Origin: Flavobacterium sp.
GTDB lineage: Bacteria > Bacteroidota > Bacteroidia > Flavobacteriales > Flavobacteriaceae
Length of the DNA stretch: 10,000 nt
Reading direction: 5' to 3'
Assembly (NCBI RefSeq): GCF_020217025.1
Contig: NZ_JAIWOF010000187.1
Location: 1-10,000 of the forward strand
A program made the position numbers and the translations under genes. Under the pieces are notes generated by a model, which did not search any database, had not been told where the DNA came from, and was given only the letters and a program-made list of their open reading frames with translations. Below, one piece after another: positions 1 through 5,315 of the stretch (the stretch's first letter is position 1; each line of letters begins with the position of its first letter).

Positions 1-215
1 CAAAACGGAAAAAAGTTAGTAATCAAAAGTATTCTAATGGGTTTCTATTCTATTTTGAAGTTAGCCGTAGCGAACAACAAGCAAATACAAAAGCAAAAGA
101 ACGGTTAGGAATACGAAGCCATTTTCAGGTCTTTTCCTAAGTGTTTCTTTACGAACAAGTCGAGCTAAAACTAACCAAGTCCGAAGATTTTCTTATGGTA
201 CATCATTTTTAGGAG

Positions 216-271
216 TGATGCCACTCACCTACATTAAAAGTGTAGTGCTCTACCAACTGAGCTAACGCATC
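216..271 (-). tRNA. Lys(TTT) tRNA-like sequence without a downstream T-arm
   Basis: On the minus strand, GATGCGT (acceptor 5' strand) is followed by TA, a canonical D-arm (GCTC..GAGC with GG in the loop) and a perfect anticodon arm, CTACA-CTTTTAA-TGTAG, with anticodon TTT at 238-236. The usual T-arm is missing. Five bases (GTGAG) lead directly to TGGCATC at 223-217, which can pair with GATGCGT at 5 of 7 positions, giving a 56-nt linear product. A canonical T-arm lies on the other side, at 283-299, and the strand after it also pairs with GATGCGT. The gene is therefore either a T-arm deletion pseudogene or half of a permuted tRNA. Standard bacterial tRNA-Lys is about 73-76 nt. The anticodon identity is clear; function is not. 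Confidence 0.6.
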
Positions 272-274
272 TTG

Positions 275-357
275 AATTGCGTACGGGAATCGAACCCGCG
301 CCAACTAACTGTTACAAGAACCTAAATCTTGCGCGTCTACCATTCCGCCATACTACT
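275..357 (-). tRNA. Leu(TAG) tRNA-like sequence with mismatched acceptor strands
   Basis: The minus strand shows the Leu-type TGGCGG start of the D-arm, a D-loop with GG, an anticodon stem CAAGA/TCTTG around TTTAGGT (anticodon TAG at 324-322), a 13-15 nt variable region fitting a class II tRNA, and a T-arm GCGGG-TTCGATT-CCCGT at 299-283. Read linearly, the flanking acceptor strands AGTAGTA (357-351) and ACGCAAT (282-276) match at only about 2 of 7 positions, so a normal acceptor stem cannot form. AGTAGTA instead pairs with the strand after the preceding T-arm (366-361). A 1-nt gap separates it from the T-arm segment to its right and 3 nt separate it from the Lys-like segment. It may be a decayed tRNA-Leu or a rearranged one; a linear tRNA caller could accept it with a poor score. 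Confidence 0.55.
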
Positions 358-358
358 T

Positions 359-389
359 TCGTAGCAGCAGGATTCGAACCTGCATAACA
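359..389 (-). other. tRNA T-arm plus 3' acceptor strand upstream of the Leu-like D-arm
   Basis: GCAGG-TTCGAAT-CCTGC at 383-367 is a perfect T-arm, followed by TGCTACG and an A that could be the discriminator. TGCTAC (366-361) pairs with GTAGTA (356-351) across a GAAA tetraloop, with one G-U pair that exists only in minus-strand RNA. Just before the T-arm, TGTTA (389-385) is complementary to TAACA (314-310), which follows the Leu anticodon stem; together they could form a class II variable arm. I found no convincing D-arm or anticodon arm upstream of it in the ordinary order. It is either the 3' remnant of a lost tRNA or the first part of a permuted tRNA-Leu. Confidence 0.5.
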
Positions 390-535
390 TTTGTGATGAT
401 TTTTTGGAAAACCACCAAAACCTCCAAGCCAAGTTGAACAGTACAACATTATTCGCAATTGCGAAACGAATACTACAATAGTGCTATACCGAAACACCCA
501 ACAAGACTTGCTTGATATTATTTATTCACCTAATT
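390..535 (-). other. unassigned stretch between tRNA-like array and repeat
   Basis: I see no gene here. The stretch contains a perfect 14-bp palindrome, TTCGCAATTGCGAA (452-465). It also holds a minus-strand hairpin, TGGTGGTTTT / AAAATCATCA with loop CCAA, ten pairs including two G-U. A D-arm-like string GGTATAGC occurs near 486-493, but no anticodon arm with T at position 33 could be found to go with it. Confidence 0.3.
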
Positions 536-597
536 GTCATTTCGACGTAAGGAGAAACTTTAGTTCAGCGTAGCTAAATCTCATTATATTTATGACC
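536..597. repeat. intergenic repeat with GTCATTTCGA core
   Basis: The element starts GTCATTTCGACG and ends ATGACC, so its ends form a 5-bp inverted repeat (536-540 / 592-596). Inside, TTTAG..CTAAA forms a small hairpin. The same 10-bp core GTCATTTCGA recurs at 8717-8726. From memory, strings of this kind (GTCATTTCGA..GGAGAAA..ATCTCA) are common between genes in flavobacteria. The present copy seems to have extra bases inserted in its middle. Confidence 0.45.
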
Positions 598-627
598 TTC
601 TTTATTGCTGAACAAAGATTCAAAACC

Positions 628-652
628 TACTACGCAATTATTTTGCGTAGTA
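628..652. repeat. 10-bp-stem hairpin, copy 1 of a shared element
   Basis: TACTACGCAA (628-637) and TTGCGTAGTA (643-652) are perfectly complementary around a TTATT loop. A second copy with the same core and loop is at 6853-6871, next to the WYL promoter. Here it lies 10 bp beyond the 3' end of tRNA-Tyr. It has no T-run on either side that would make it a classical terminator, although on the minus strand it would end the transcript of the three ordinary tRNAs. Confidence 0.55.
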
Positions 653-662
653 AAATAACTTG

Positions 663-746
663 TGGAAGTAGTAGGATTCGAACCTACTCAGTAATTAAAC
701 AACGGTTTTACAGACCGCCCCAACTCTCCTACTTTGGCGTACTTCC
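663..746 (-). tRNA. tRNA-Tyr(GTA)
   Basis: The minus strand reads GGAAGTA at the 5' end and TACTTCC at the 3' end, a perfect 7-bp acceptor stem with discriminator A. The anticodon arm is GCGGT-CTGTAAA-ACCGT, giving anticodon GTA. A long variable arm precedes a T-arm with loop TTCGAAT, as expected for a class II bacterial tRNA-Tyr of about 84 nt. CCA is not fully encoded (A then CA). It is the third gene of the ordinary Asn-Arg-Tyr row, separated from tRNA-Arg by a nested hairpin element. Confidence 0.93.
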
Positions 747-753
747 ATTTTGT

Positions 754-831
754 AAGGCTTATCATGAATGAAAATTCAATTTCCCGAGAGACAGTCGGGA
801 ATCCCGATAATTATCGGGACCAATAAGCCTT
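754..831. repeat. nested hairpin element between tRNA-Arg and tRNA-Tyr
   Basis: The outer arms AAGGCTTAT (754-762) and ATAAGCCTT (823-831) are exact inverse complements. Inside are a 7-bp hairpin TTCCCGA/TCGGGAA with loop GAGACAG (781-801) and, directly after it, a 16-bp perfect palindrome CCCGATAATTATCGGG (803-818). The CCCGAT..ATCGGG type is familiar to me as a dispersed repeat in Bacteroidetes. It separates two tRNA genes and could act as a processing structure, a MITE-like insert or both. Confidence 0.6.
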
Positions 832-853
832 GTTCCTTTCTAAAGAACTCGTG

Positions 854-927
854 TGATTTTGGAAGGACTCGAACCTTCAACCCTTTGCTTCGTAGGCAAA
901 TACTCTTTCCAATTGAGCTACAAAATC
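854..927 (-). tRNA. tRNA-Arg(ACG)
   Basis: The acceptor stem GATTTTG/CAAAATC is perfect with discriminator A. The D-arm starts TAGCTCAATTGG. The anticodon arm is TTTGC-CTACGAA-GCAAA with anticodon ACG, and the T-arm is GAAGG-TTCGAGT-CCTTC. Length is 74 nt and CCA is not encoded. ACG is normally read as ICG after editing by TadA. The AT-rich acceptor stem is unusual for a housekeeping tRNA-Arg, and the first 15 bases differ from the neighbouring tRNA-Asn at one position only. Confidence 0.93.
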
Positions 928-932
928 AGTTG

Positions 933-1004
933 CGATTCTGGTAAGATTCGAACTTACAACCTTTGAGTTAACAGCTCACTGCTCTACCCTTGAGCTACAG
1001 AATC
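933..1004 (-). tRNA. tRNA-Asn(GTT)
   Basis: The acceptor stem GATTCTG/CAGAATC is perfect with discriminator G, as usual for tRNA-Asn. D-stem GCTC/GAGC, anticodon loop CTGTTAA (anticodon GTT) and T-arm GTAAG-TTCGAAT-CTTAC are all intact. One pair at the outer end of the anticodon stem (G with A) is mismatched. It is the first tRNA of the row; its 5' end lies 16 bp after the T-run of the terminator at 1021-1047. Confidence 0.92.
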
Positions 1005-1020
1005 AGTATTTTTTGGGCAT

Positions 1021-1047
1021 AAAAAAAGCACCTCATAAAAGGTGCTT
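1021..1047 (-). terminator. rho-independent terminator ahead of the tRNA cluster
   Basis: On the minus strand AAGCACCT and AGGTGCTT form an 8-bp stem with a 6-nt loop, running into seven T residues. It stands 24 bp after the stop of the 45-codon ORF and just before tRNA-Asn. It could end the short transcript or act as an attenuator for the tRNAs. Confidence 0.85.
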
Positions 1048-1070
1048 CATATCATAACAATGGAATACTA

Positions 1071-1208
1071 CTATCCCAAATGCCTATTAGTATGCACCTG
1101 TTTATTCTTATATCCGAAATCATGTTTCGGAGCTACATTACGTGATGGACTAAAACAATCTATCATGATTGTAATATTTCGTTTTTGAATGTTATATAGT
1201 GTTCTCAT
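1071..1208 (-). CDS. possible 45-aa basic peptide or structured leader RNA
   Basis: An ATG at 1208-1206 opens a 45-codon frame ending in TAG at 1073-1071. The peptide begins MRTLYNIQKRN and is basic, with no signal peptide or membrane segment; I do not recognise it. What argues for a real unit is its setting: a good promoter at 1274-1306 lies upstream and a strong terminator directly downstream, giving a transcript of about 250 nt. The same RNA also folds into hairpins ACAATC/GATTGT (1155-1172) and TCCGAAA/TTTCGGA (1113-1131) before the terminator. It may therefore be a small regulatory RNA or a leader of the tRNA operon rather than a coding gene. No Shine-Dalgarno is visible, which is usual in Bacteroidetes. 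Confidence 0.4.
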   Translation of the reverse strand: MRTLYNIQKRNITIMIDCFSPSRNVAPKHDFGYKNKQVHTNRHLG

Positions 1209-1273
1209 TATTATATTTTTTAATATTTGATTTCTGCCAACTGACCACTGTGACTGTCAACTGATTTCTGTGG

Positions 1274-1306
1274 CAAAGATAAAGTCAAAAAAAAGTAACT
1301 TCCAAA
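1274..1306 (-). promoter_or_regulatory. Bacteroidetes-type promoter for the 1071-1208 unit
   Basis: On the minus strand TTTG (1306-1303) is followed after 21 bp by TATCTTTG (1281-1274), an exact match to the TAnnTTTG -7 motif of Bacteroidetes. Transcription would start near 1268, about 60 nt before the ATG at 1208. The leader contains the short direct repeat CAACTGA (1238-1244 and 1258-1264). Confidence 0.6.
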
Positions 1307-1308
1307 TC

Positions 1309-1551
1309 TTTTTTGAAATTATTTTATTGATAATCAATTAGTTATACTTATTTTTAAGCAATAAAAATCCTGTCCGTTTTCCAACAGATACTTCGGATTT
1401 TACAAATGACTGTCTCTCATTTGGTTACGCATTTACCTTTATTTTTTACTATTTCGTTTTATCATGAAACATTTTTTTACTTTTTTTTCTATTTCTGTCA
1501 TGCTGAACTCGATTCAGCATCTAAAACTCTACTTTCAATCATTATTCAAAC
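1309..1551. other. AT-rich intergenic stretch
   Basis: The stretch is very AT-rich with several T-runs. Apart from the hairpin repeat at 1497-1521 I see no gene or clear site; the open frames on the plus strand here run through that repeat and a terminator and look accidental. Confidence 0.4.
1497..1521. repeat. REP-like hairpin (GTCATGCTGAA type)
   Basis: ATGCTGAA (1500-1507) and TTCAGCAT (1513-1520) form a perfect 8-bp stem around CTCGA. The flanks GTC and CTA complete a string that I recall as a common dispersed repeat in flavobacteria. It is a different family from the GTCATTTCGA repeats. Confidence 0.5.
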
Positions 1552-1582
1552 AAAAAAAACGCCCTTTTTGCAAAGGACGTTT
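1552..1582 (-). terminator. terminator of the PIN/ATPase operon
   Basis: On the minus strand AAACG..CGTTT and CCTTT..AAAGG form a two-part stem with one mismatch, followed by eight T residues. It is the first strong terminator downstream of the PIN gene and closes the operon together with the small frame at 1618-1719. Confidence 0.75.
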
Positions 1583-1617
1583 CGTGTATTTTGGTGTAAT
1601 TTTACTAAAAACAATAA

Positions 1618-1719
1618 CTATTCTTCATAAAAACACATACAACGTCCATCATTCTCCATAGGAAAATCTATCGCTGAGCGATATTGAATTAGACTATTAT
1701 GTTGCTTTTGTGTTTTCAT
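1618..1719 (-). CDS. possible 33-aa ORF after the PIN gene
   Basis: ATG at 1719-1717 opens 33 codons to TAG at 1620-1618, directly before the operon terminator. The peptide begins MKTQKQHNSL and ends in an acidic stretch, GRCMCFYEE, with two cysteines; I do not recognise it. TACATTTG stands 9-16 bases before the ATG and fits a -7 motif, but no TTTG lies at the right distance. The frame contains a near-palindrome TATCGCT-g-AGCGATA (1669-1683). Against it, the bases around the ATG match the repeat core TCATTTCGAG, so the start may be chance. It could be the fifth gene of the operon or merely its 3' UTR. Confidence 0.3.
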   Translation of the reverse strand: MKTQKQHNSLIQYRSAIDFPMENDGRCMCFYEE

Positions 1720-1742
1720 TTCGAGGGCAAATGTAATAAAAA

Positions 1743-2207
1743 TCATTTAAGTATTGATGGAACTAATTTTTTTCTTTGATTATATCGTATCAAATTTAAG
1801 TCTGATGATATTAAAGGACATTGCATTGTCATAGCTGACGCAAAAACTTGCTTATCATGGCCATCAAATTTATATTCCTCTTCAATATCTTTTATTAAAA
1901 TATAATTTTCAAGAATTTCCTTGTCTAAAGGTTGAATTTCAATATTTTCTTTTTGTTTAATTCTGTAATAAATTTCAGAAATTATCTTGTTTGCAATTTC
2001 TTCATTTTTAAACCACTTAATAAAAATCTCAAGAAAAACACATGATGGAATTATTAATTTTATTTCATTGTTATTATTAATAGCCTGATCAATTATTTCA
2101 AGAGATTCTTTACTTACAGAAATATCACATCCTTCAAATATATCAGAAAAATAAGAAATAAGAGCATTAGTATCAACCACATATTTATAATCGACTGAGT
2201 AATTCAT
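1743..2207 (-). CDS. PIN-domain nuclease (VapC-like)
   Basis: The 154-aa protein has the PIN pattern from end to end. VVDTNALI near the start gives D12, FLEIF gives E60, GHDKQVFASA gives D118, and PLISSD gives D136. These four acidic residues are the metal-binding set expected of an active Mg/Mn-dependent ribonuclease or, less often, DNase. Size and layout match VapC toxins, which cut tRNA or rRNA. The start ATG lies inside the 3' end of the preceding gene (23-bp overlap), implying translational coupling. Unlike a typical vapBC pair, it is the last member of an operon with a P-loop ATPase, so it is probably the effector of a larger system. The family call is strong; substrate and role are inferred. 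No signal peptide is visible, so it is cytoplasmic. Confidence 0.85.
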   Translation of the reverse strand: MNYSVDYKYVVDTNALISYFSDIFEGCDISVSKESLEIIDQAINNNNEIKLIIPSCVFLEIFIKWFKNEEIANKIISEIYYRIKQKENIEIQPLDKEILENYILIKDIEEEYKFDGHDKQVFASAMTMQCPLISSDLNLIRYNQRKKLVPSILK

Positions 2208-2553
2208 TTTGTGTATTAATTAAATAATCTTCTAAAGTTAAATCTGCATGTAATGTATTCTTATATAGTAAATCTAGGAAGTCTAAATCAGTTTCTTGAA
2301 TATAAAAACTCGTATTTTCAGAAAGATTGTATAAATAATCAATCACACATTTTGAATTTATATCTTTTTTTTCGACCTGTTCTAATAATATTGTTAGAAT
2401 ATTATTTATAGAAGAAAGTTTAATATCCCAATATTTAATTCCTTCAATATATTCAGATAAATGATTAAAATCTTCATCATATTTTTTAGATTTTAATATT
2501 TCAACATTAATAATTTCTTTACATTCTAATTTAGTTAGTGTATGAAAACTCAT
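2185..2553 (-). CDS. small helical protein between ATPase and PIN nuclease
   Basis: This 122-aa protein begins MSFHTLTKLECKEIINVEIL. I do not recognise it. The sequence is rich in Leu, Ile, Lys and Glu and looks wholly alpha-helical, with no catalytic motif, metal site, signal peptide or membrane segment. Its ATG is 3 bp after the stop of the ATPase gene and its last 23 bp overlap the start of the PIN gene, so the three are surely co-translated. Position and size suggest a partner that restrains or recruits the PIN nuclease, the place an antitoxin would take, but it has no recognisable VapB-type DNA-binding region. That role is a guess from position only. Confidence 0.75.
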   Translation of the reverse strand: MSFHTLTKLECKEIINVEILKSKKYDEDFNHLSEYIEGIKYWDIKLSSINNILTILLEQVEKKDINSKCVIDYLYNLSENTSFYIQETDLDFLDLLYKNTLHADLTLEDYLINTQNELLSRL

Positions 2554-2556
2554 AAT

Positions 2557-3951
2557 CTATTTTTTAGCTTTACTAAATAAATCATCAGAATCTTCTTTAG
2601 AAACATCATTATTAAATTCTGAATCAAAATCATCTTTTTTACCAAACTTGGTATTTACAAAATCAACATCAATTAAATCAACACCTTCACTAACTGCAGA
2701 CTCTATTAAACCATATGCTCTCTCCAAAATTGATGAAGCATTAAATTCAGATTTCTCTGAAATCAACTCTATGGCTTCCTCACTAAAAGGAAAAATTTTA
2801 TTATCGTTAACAGATGCTATTCTATATTTAGTCAAATAGATTTCTATTAACAGTTTTGCTTGATTTAAATTAAGTTTATTAAATGAAATTATATGATTAG
2901 ATAAATTTCCTGAATCACTTAATATGGGACTTCTTCTTTCCATTCCAGAGATTGACCATGCCTTTTCAATTAATCTTGGTACACCTGCATGCAATACAAG
3001 TATTAAATTATAGAACCCAATTCTTGCATTCTCCAAAATACCATCAAAAAAATTGGTTCTAATTTCTAACGCAAATTCTTGTTTTAATTTTTCACTTTGA
3101 AAATCTGGAATCCTTTCAAAATCATCAATGATTATGTAAGCACCATTAAAACCAGCAGCTTCAAAAAGCAAAACTAAATCATTAAAGACAAAATTTATTC
3201 TTGACTTCCCTCTTTTTAATTCATTATAAAACTTGATAAAATCTTCTTGATTAGTTGTTTTACTACCAAAAAAATTTAATTTATCACTATTTAAAATAAA
3301 ATCAGATGAAATTTTATTAAACTCTTTTTTTGTGTAAAAATCTTTTGTAATGTTTGAAATATTTATTGAATTTTGAGAATAGAAATCTTTTGAACTTAAT
3401 AACTCAACAATATCATCTTCTTCTTTAAAGTCAATTTTTCCATCATACAATTTCAAAATTGATTCTAATCTCAAAGATGCTAAAGAGTACTTAATGATGT
3501 TTTTATTAATTATTTCTTCAAAAATTAAGTCAACCAAATCATAAAAGGTTTTTGATTTACCACTTGGTAAAGGTGATATGTGTAAACCAAAACATTTATT
3601 TATATTATTTGATAAATCTAAACAAAAATCATTGTTAATTTTATCTACTAAATTTAAAGTAAAAGCTGATTTACCGTTACCTCTTCCGACATAAGAATTA
3701 TCTAGAATATAACCCAGCCTCAAATGATTTGGATTACTTTGCGGCTCTTTAATGAAATTGTCTATTATTAAATTCAATTCTTCCTGTCTAATACTAGCCT
3801 CATAAATTGAGCCATTATATCTATCATCAGGGGAGATTTTATTAACAAATGGTGTATTTGGAAATGGATTTTCTCTTAAATTAAATACCTCATATTTTGC
3901 TTTTCTATCAACCGAAATTTCACTTGTAGGCTTTTTTAATAGATTTTTCAT
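2557..3951 (-). CDS. P-loop ATPase (AAA+/ORC-Cdc6- or ExeA-like)
   Basis: This 464-aa protein carries Walker A as GRGNGKSA (89-96) and Walker B as YIIIDDFER (272-280) with the paired DD and following E seen in AAA+ and STAND ATPases. An N-terminal FNLRENPFP (23-31) resembles the start of ExeA/TniB-like and ORC-like ATPases. LILVLHAGV (317-324) sits where sensor 1 is expected, though the usual polar residue is a His. Residues 385-432 (FPFSEEAIELI..ASSILERAYGLI) look like a winged-helix or lid region. The last 30 residues are a charged tail. It follows the upstream gene by 6 bp and precedes the next by 3 bp. In such cassettes an ATPase often senses invading DNA or an altered host state and licenses an effector. 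ATPase activity is well supported, the biological role is not. DNA at 2401-2460, just downstream in the same operon, has 11 G+C of 60. Confidence 0.85.
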   Translation of the reverse strand: MKNLLKKPTSEISVDRKAKYEVFNLRENPFPNTPFVNKISPDDRYNGSIYEASIRQEELNLIIDNFIKEPQSNPNHLRLGYILDNSYVGRGNGKSAFTLNLVDKINNDFCLDLSNNINKCFGLHISPLPSGKSKTFYDLVDLIFEEIINKNIIKYSLASLRLESILKLYDGKIDFKEEDDIVELLSSKDFYSQNSINISNITKDFYTKKEFNKISSDFILNSDKLNFFGSKTTNQEDFIKFYNELKRGKSRINFVFNDLVLLFEAAGFNGAYIIIDDFERIPDFQSEKLKQEFALEIRTNFFDGILENARIGFYNLILVLHAGVPRLIEKAWSISGMERRSPILSDSGNLSNHIISFNKLNLNQAKLLIEIYLTKYRIASVNDNKIFPFSEEAIELISEKSEFNASSILERAYGLIESAVSEGVDLIDVDFVNTKFGKKDDFDSEFNNDVSKEDSDDLFSKAKK

Positions 3952-3957
3952 AATAAT

Positions 3958-5256
3958 TTATTTTCTGTAATCAATTGCTATAATATTTTTAAATTGTCCA
4001 TTTACCGATACGGGCTCTCTTTTTAAATACATAGCATTAGTCTCGTACGGTAATCTGTCTGCTTCTAAAGAAATTTGAACTTTTGTTTCTCCTTTCAAAT
4101 TTCTTAAATATATTTTCTCTAAAAATTCATTAAAAACAAAGCTAGGTATCCTTTTTTTGTAACAAACTCTTTCTCTTAAATCTGATATTCTTATAAAATG
4201 TGTTCCTCTATCCCTTTTCAAAGCAAAATAGCAATCAACCAAAGCATCAACAAAATTATCTTGATTATTCTGTGTCCATTCCAATTTGTGAATATATAAT
4301 TTCAAATTATTTTTATAAGTAAAAACATTAACCAAATCTCTGTTATTGGTATTATTTATTATCAAAGATGTTGGATAAACTAATCTTCCGTCAAAATTTG
4401 GATAAAACTCAGTACTATGAATTATTCCTAGCTGTTTACCTCTTTCTACCCATATATTAAATGTTTCAAAAGAATGTTTATAGTTATAAATTTTATTTAA
4501 AAAATAATTTAACCAATATTTCCTGAATCTACTTATAATTGAATTATAATTTGATTTATTATAGAAACCGTTTAAATCTTTATCAATTAATTTATCATCA
4601 TAAAGTGTATTTAATAGAGACTCATTTGCTTCATTTAAATTTATATCTTGCTCAAGAAAATTTGAAATATCAGACTCGAGTTTTTTCTGTAGTTTTTTTG
4701 AAAATAAATACCAATCTCTATTTTTTTTCATGTCATCTTTTTCAAATCCTAACTTTCTAGGTGAGTATATTGGAAAAATGAGTAGACCGTTTTTTGTTTT
4801 ATTTTGTGAATAGCACAGATTTATTAAATCAAAAAACGCAAAAAAATGATTTTCCATTAAAACTAAAAGTTTTTCATAAAATAGTCTTTTATCTTTTTCT
4901 CCAAACAATAAACATTCATTACCAAGATCTGTGAGTATTAAATTCTTTTTGTTATCTTTTATTAAATTATAATTAACAGCTTCAAAAATAACTTGTTCAA
5001 AAGTATAAATATACCTTTTAACTTGTTTTTCAGATAACTCAGACTGATCAGTTGTTAGTTTTCTATATTTTGACTCACCTAATCTTTCTTTATCTTTTAG
5101 AATTTTAAAATATAAAAAAACCAAATCTCTTTCCTCATAAATTTTACAGCTTTGAAGCAAAATAAAAATATAGTCAAGAAAATAAAATTTTCTGACCATT
5201 TGTGGATTTGAAACTTGTTGATTATTATCCAAAATATTTTTTTTCAAATATACCAA
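3958..5256 (-). CDS. unknown protein with winged-helix-like ends, first gene of PIN/ATPase operon
   Basis: I do not recognise this 432-aa protein. Residues about 74-118 (SEKQVKRYIYTF..NLIKDNKKNLILTDLGNECLLF) have the pattern of a winged-helix domain ending in LTDLG. The C-terminal part (355-430) contains IRISDLRERVC and a second possible winged helix, then a Lys/Arg-rich strand LKREPVSV. No nuclease or ATPase motif is evident. It could recognise DNA or RNA for the system or be a structural partner of the ATPase that follows 6 bp later. The start is uncertain: the longest frame begins with TTG at 5256-5254 and no ATG lies upstream in frame. Met20 (ATG at 5199-5197) is the first ATG and fits a promoter at 5245-5252. 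Codon use and composition are far more AT-rich than the adjacent rtcB. Confidence 0.7.
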   Translation of the reverse strand: MVYLKKNILDNNQQVSNPQMVRKFYFLDYIFILLQSCKIYEERDLVFLYFKILKDKERLGESKYRKLTTDQSELSEKQVKRYIYTFEQVIFEAVNYNLIKDNKKNLILTDLGNECLLFGEKDKRLFYEKLLVLMENHFFAFFDLINLCYSQNKTKNGLLIFPIYSPRKLGFEKDDMKKNRDWYLFSKKLQKKLESDISNFLEQDINLNEANESLLNTLYDDKLIDKDLNGFYNKSNYNSIISRFRKYWLNYFLNKIYNYKHSFETFNIWVERGKQLGIIHSTEFYPNFDGRLVYPTSLIINNTNNRDLVNVFTYKNNLKLYIHKLEWTQNNQDNFVDALVDCYFALKRDRGTHFIRISDLRERVCYKKRIPSFVFNEFLEKIYLRNLKGETKVQISLEADRLPYETNAMYLKREPVSVNGQFKNIIAIDYRK

Positions 5257-5293
5257 AAACCCAACTACAAATCGTAAGTAAATACAACGATTT
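5245..5293 (-). promoter_or_regulatory. candidate promoter and operator of the PIN/ATPase operon
   Basis: Between rtcB and the operon, AAATCGT (5269-5275) and ACGATTT (5287-5293) form a 7-bp inverted repeat with 11-bp spacing, two turns of helix from arm centre to arm centre within about three bases. On the minus strand a TTTG directly follows the inner arm (5271-5268), and TATATTTG lies at 5252-5245. The 15-bp spacing is short for a Bacteroidetes promoter (about 19-21), so this is a weak call. If used, it would put the TSS near 5240 and favour the ATG at 5199. The inverted repeat lacks a T-run and is a poor terminator for rtcB. Confidence 0.35.
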
Positions 5294-5315
5294 ATAATTG
5301 AGTTTTCAACATTTT

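Noticed and set aside
3..212. Plus-strand frame open from the left edge to TAA at 138-140 and open again to TAG at 210-212
   Set aside because: The 45 codons look mildly protein-like, but the stretch is short, broken by a stop and runs up to a tRNA-like segment. I recognise nothing, so a gene remnant cannot be supported.
312..497. 61-codon minus-strand ORF
   Set aside because: It runs straight through the Leu-like anticodon arm and a T-arm; typical accidental frame in tRNA-like DNA.
1406..1661. Two overlapping plus-strand ORFs of 65-74 codons
   Set aside because: They are rich in Phe from T-runs and pass through the REP-like hairpin and the terminator of the opposite strand.
2185..2553. Classical vapBC antitoxin upstream of the PIN gene
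   Set aside because: The overlap fits a toxin-antitoxin pair, but the 122-aa protein has no recognisable DNA-binding fold of VapB type and the pair is embedded in an ATPase operon.
5269..5293. rho-independent terminator of rtcB
   Set aside because: The 7-bp stem is AT-rich with an 11-nt loop and has no adjacent T-run on the minus strand; an operator is more plausible.
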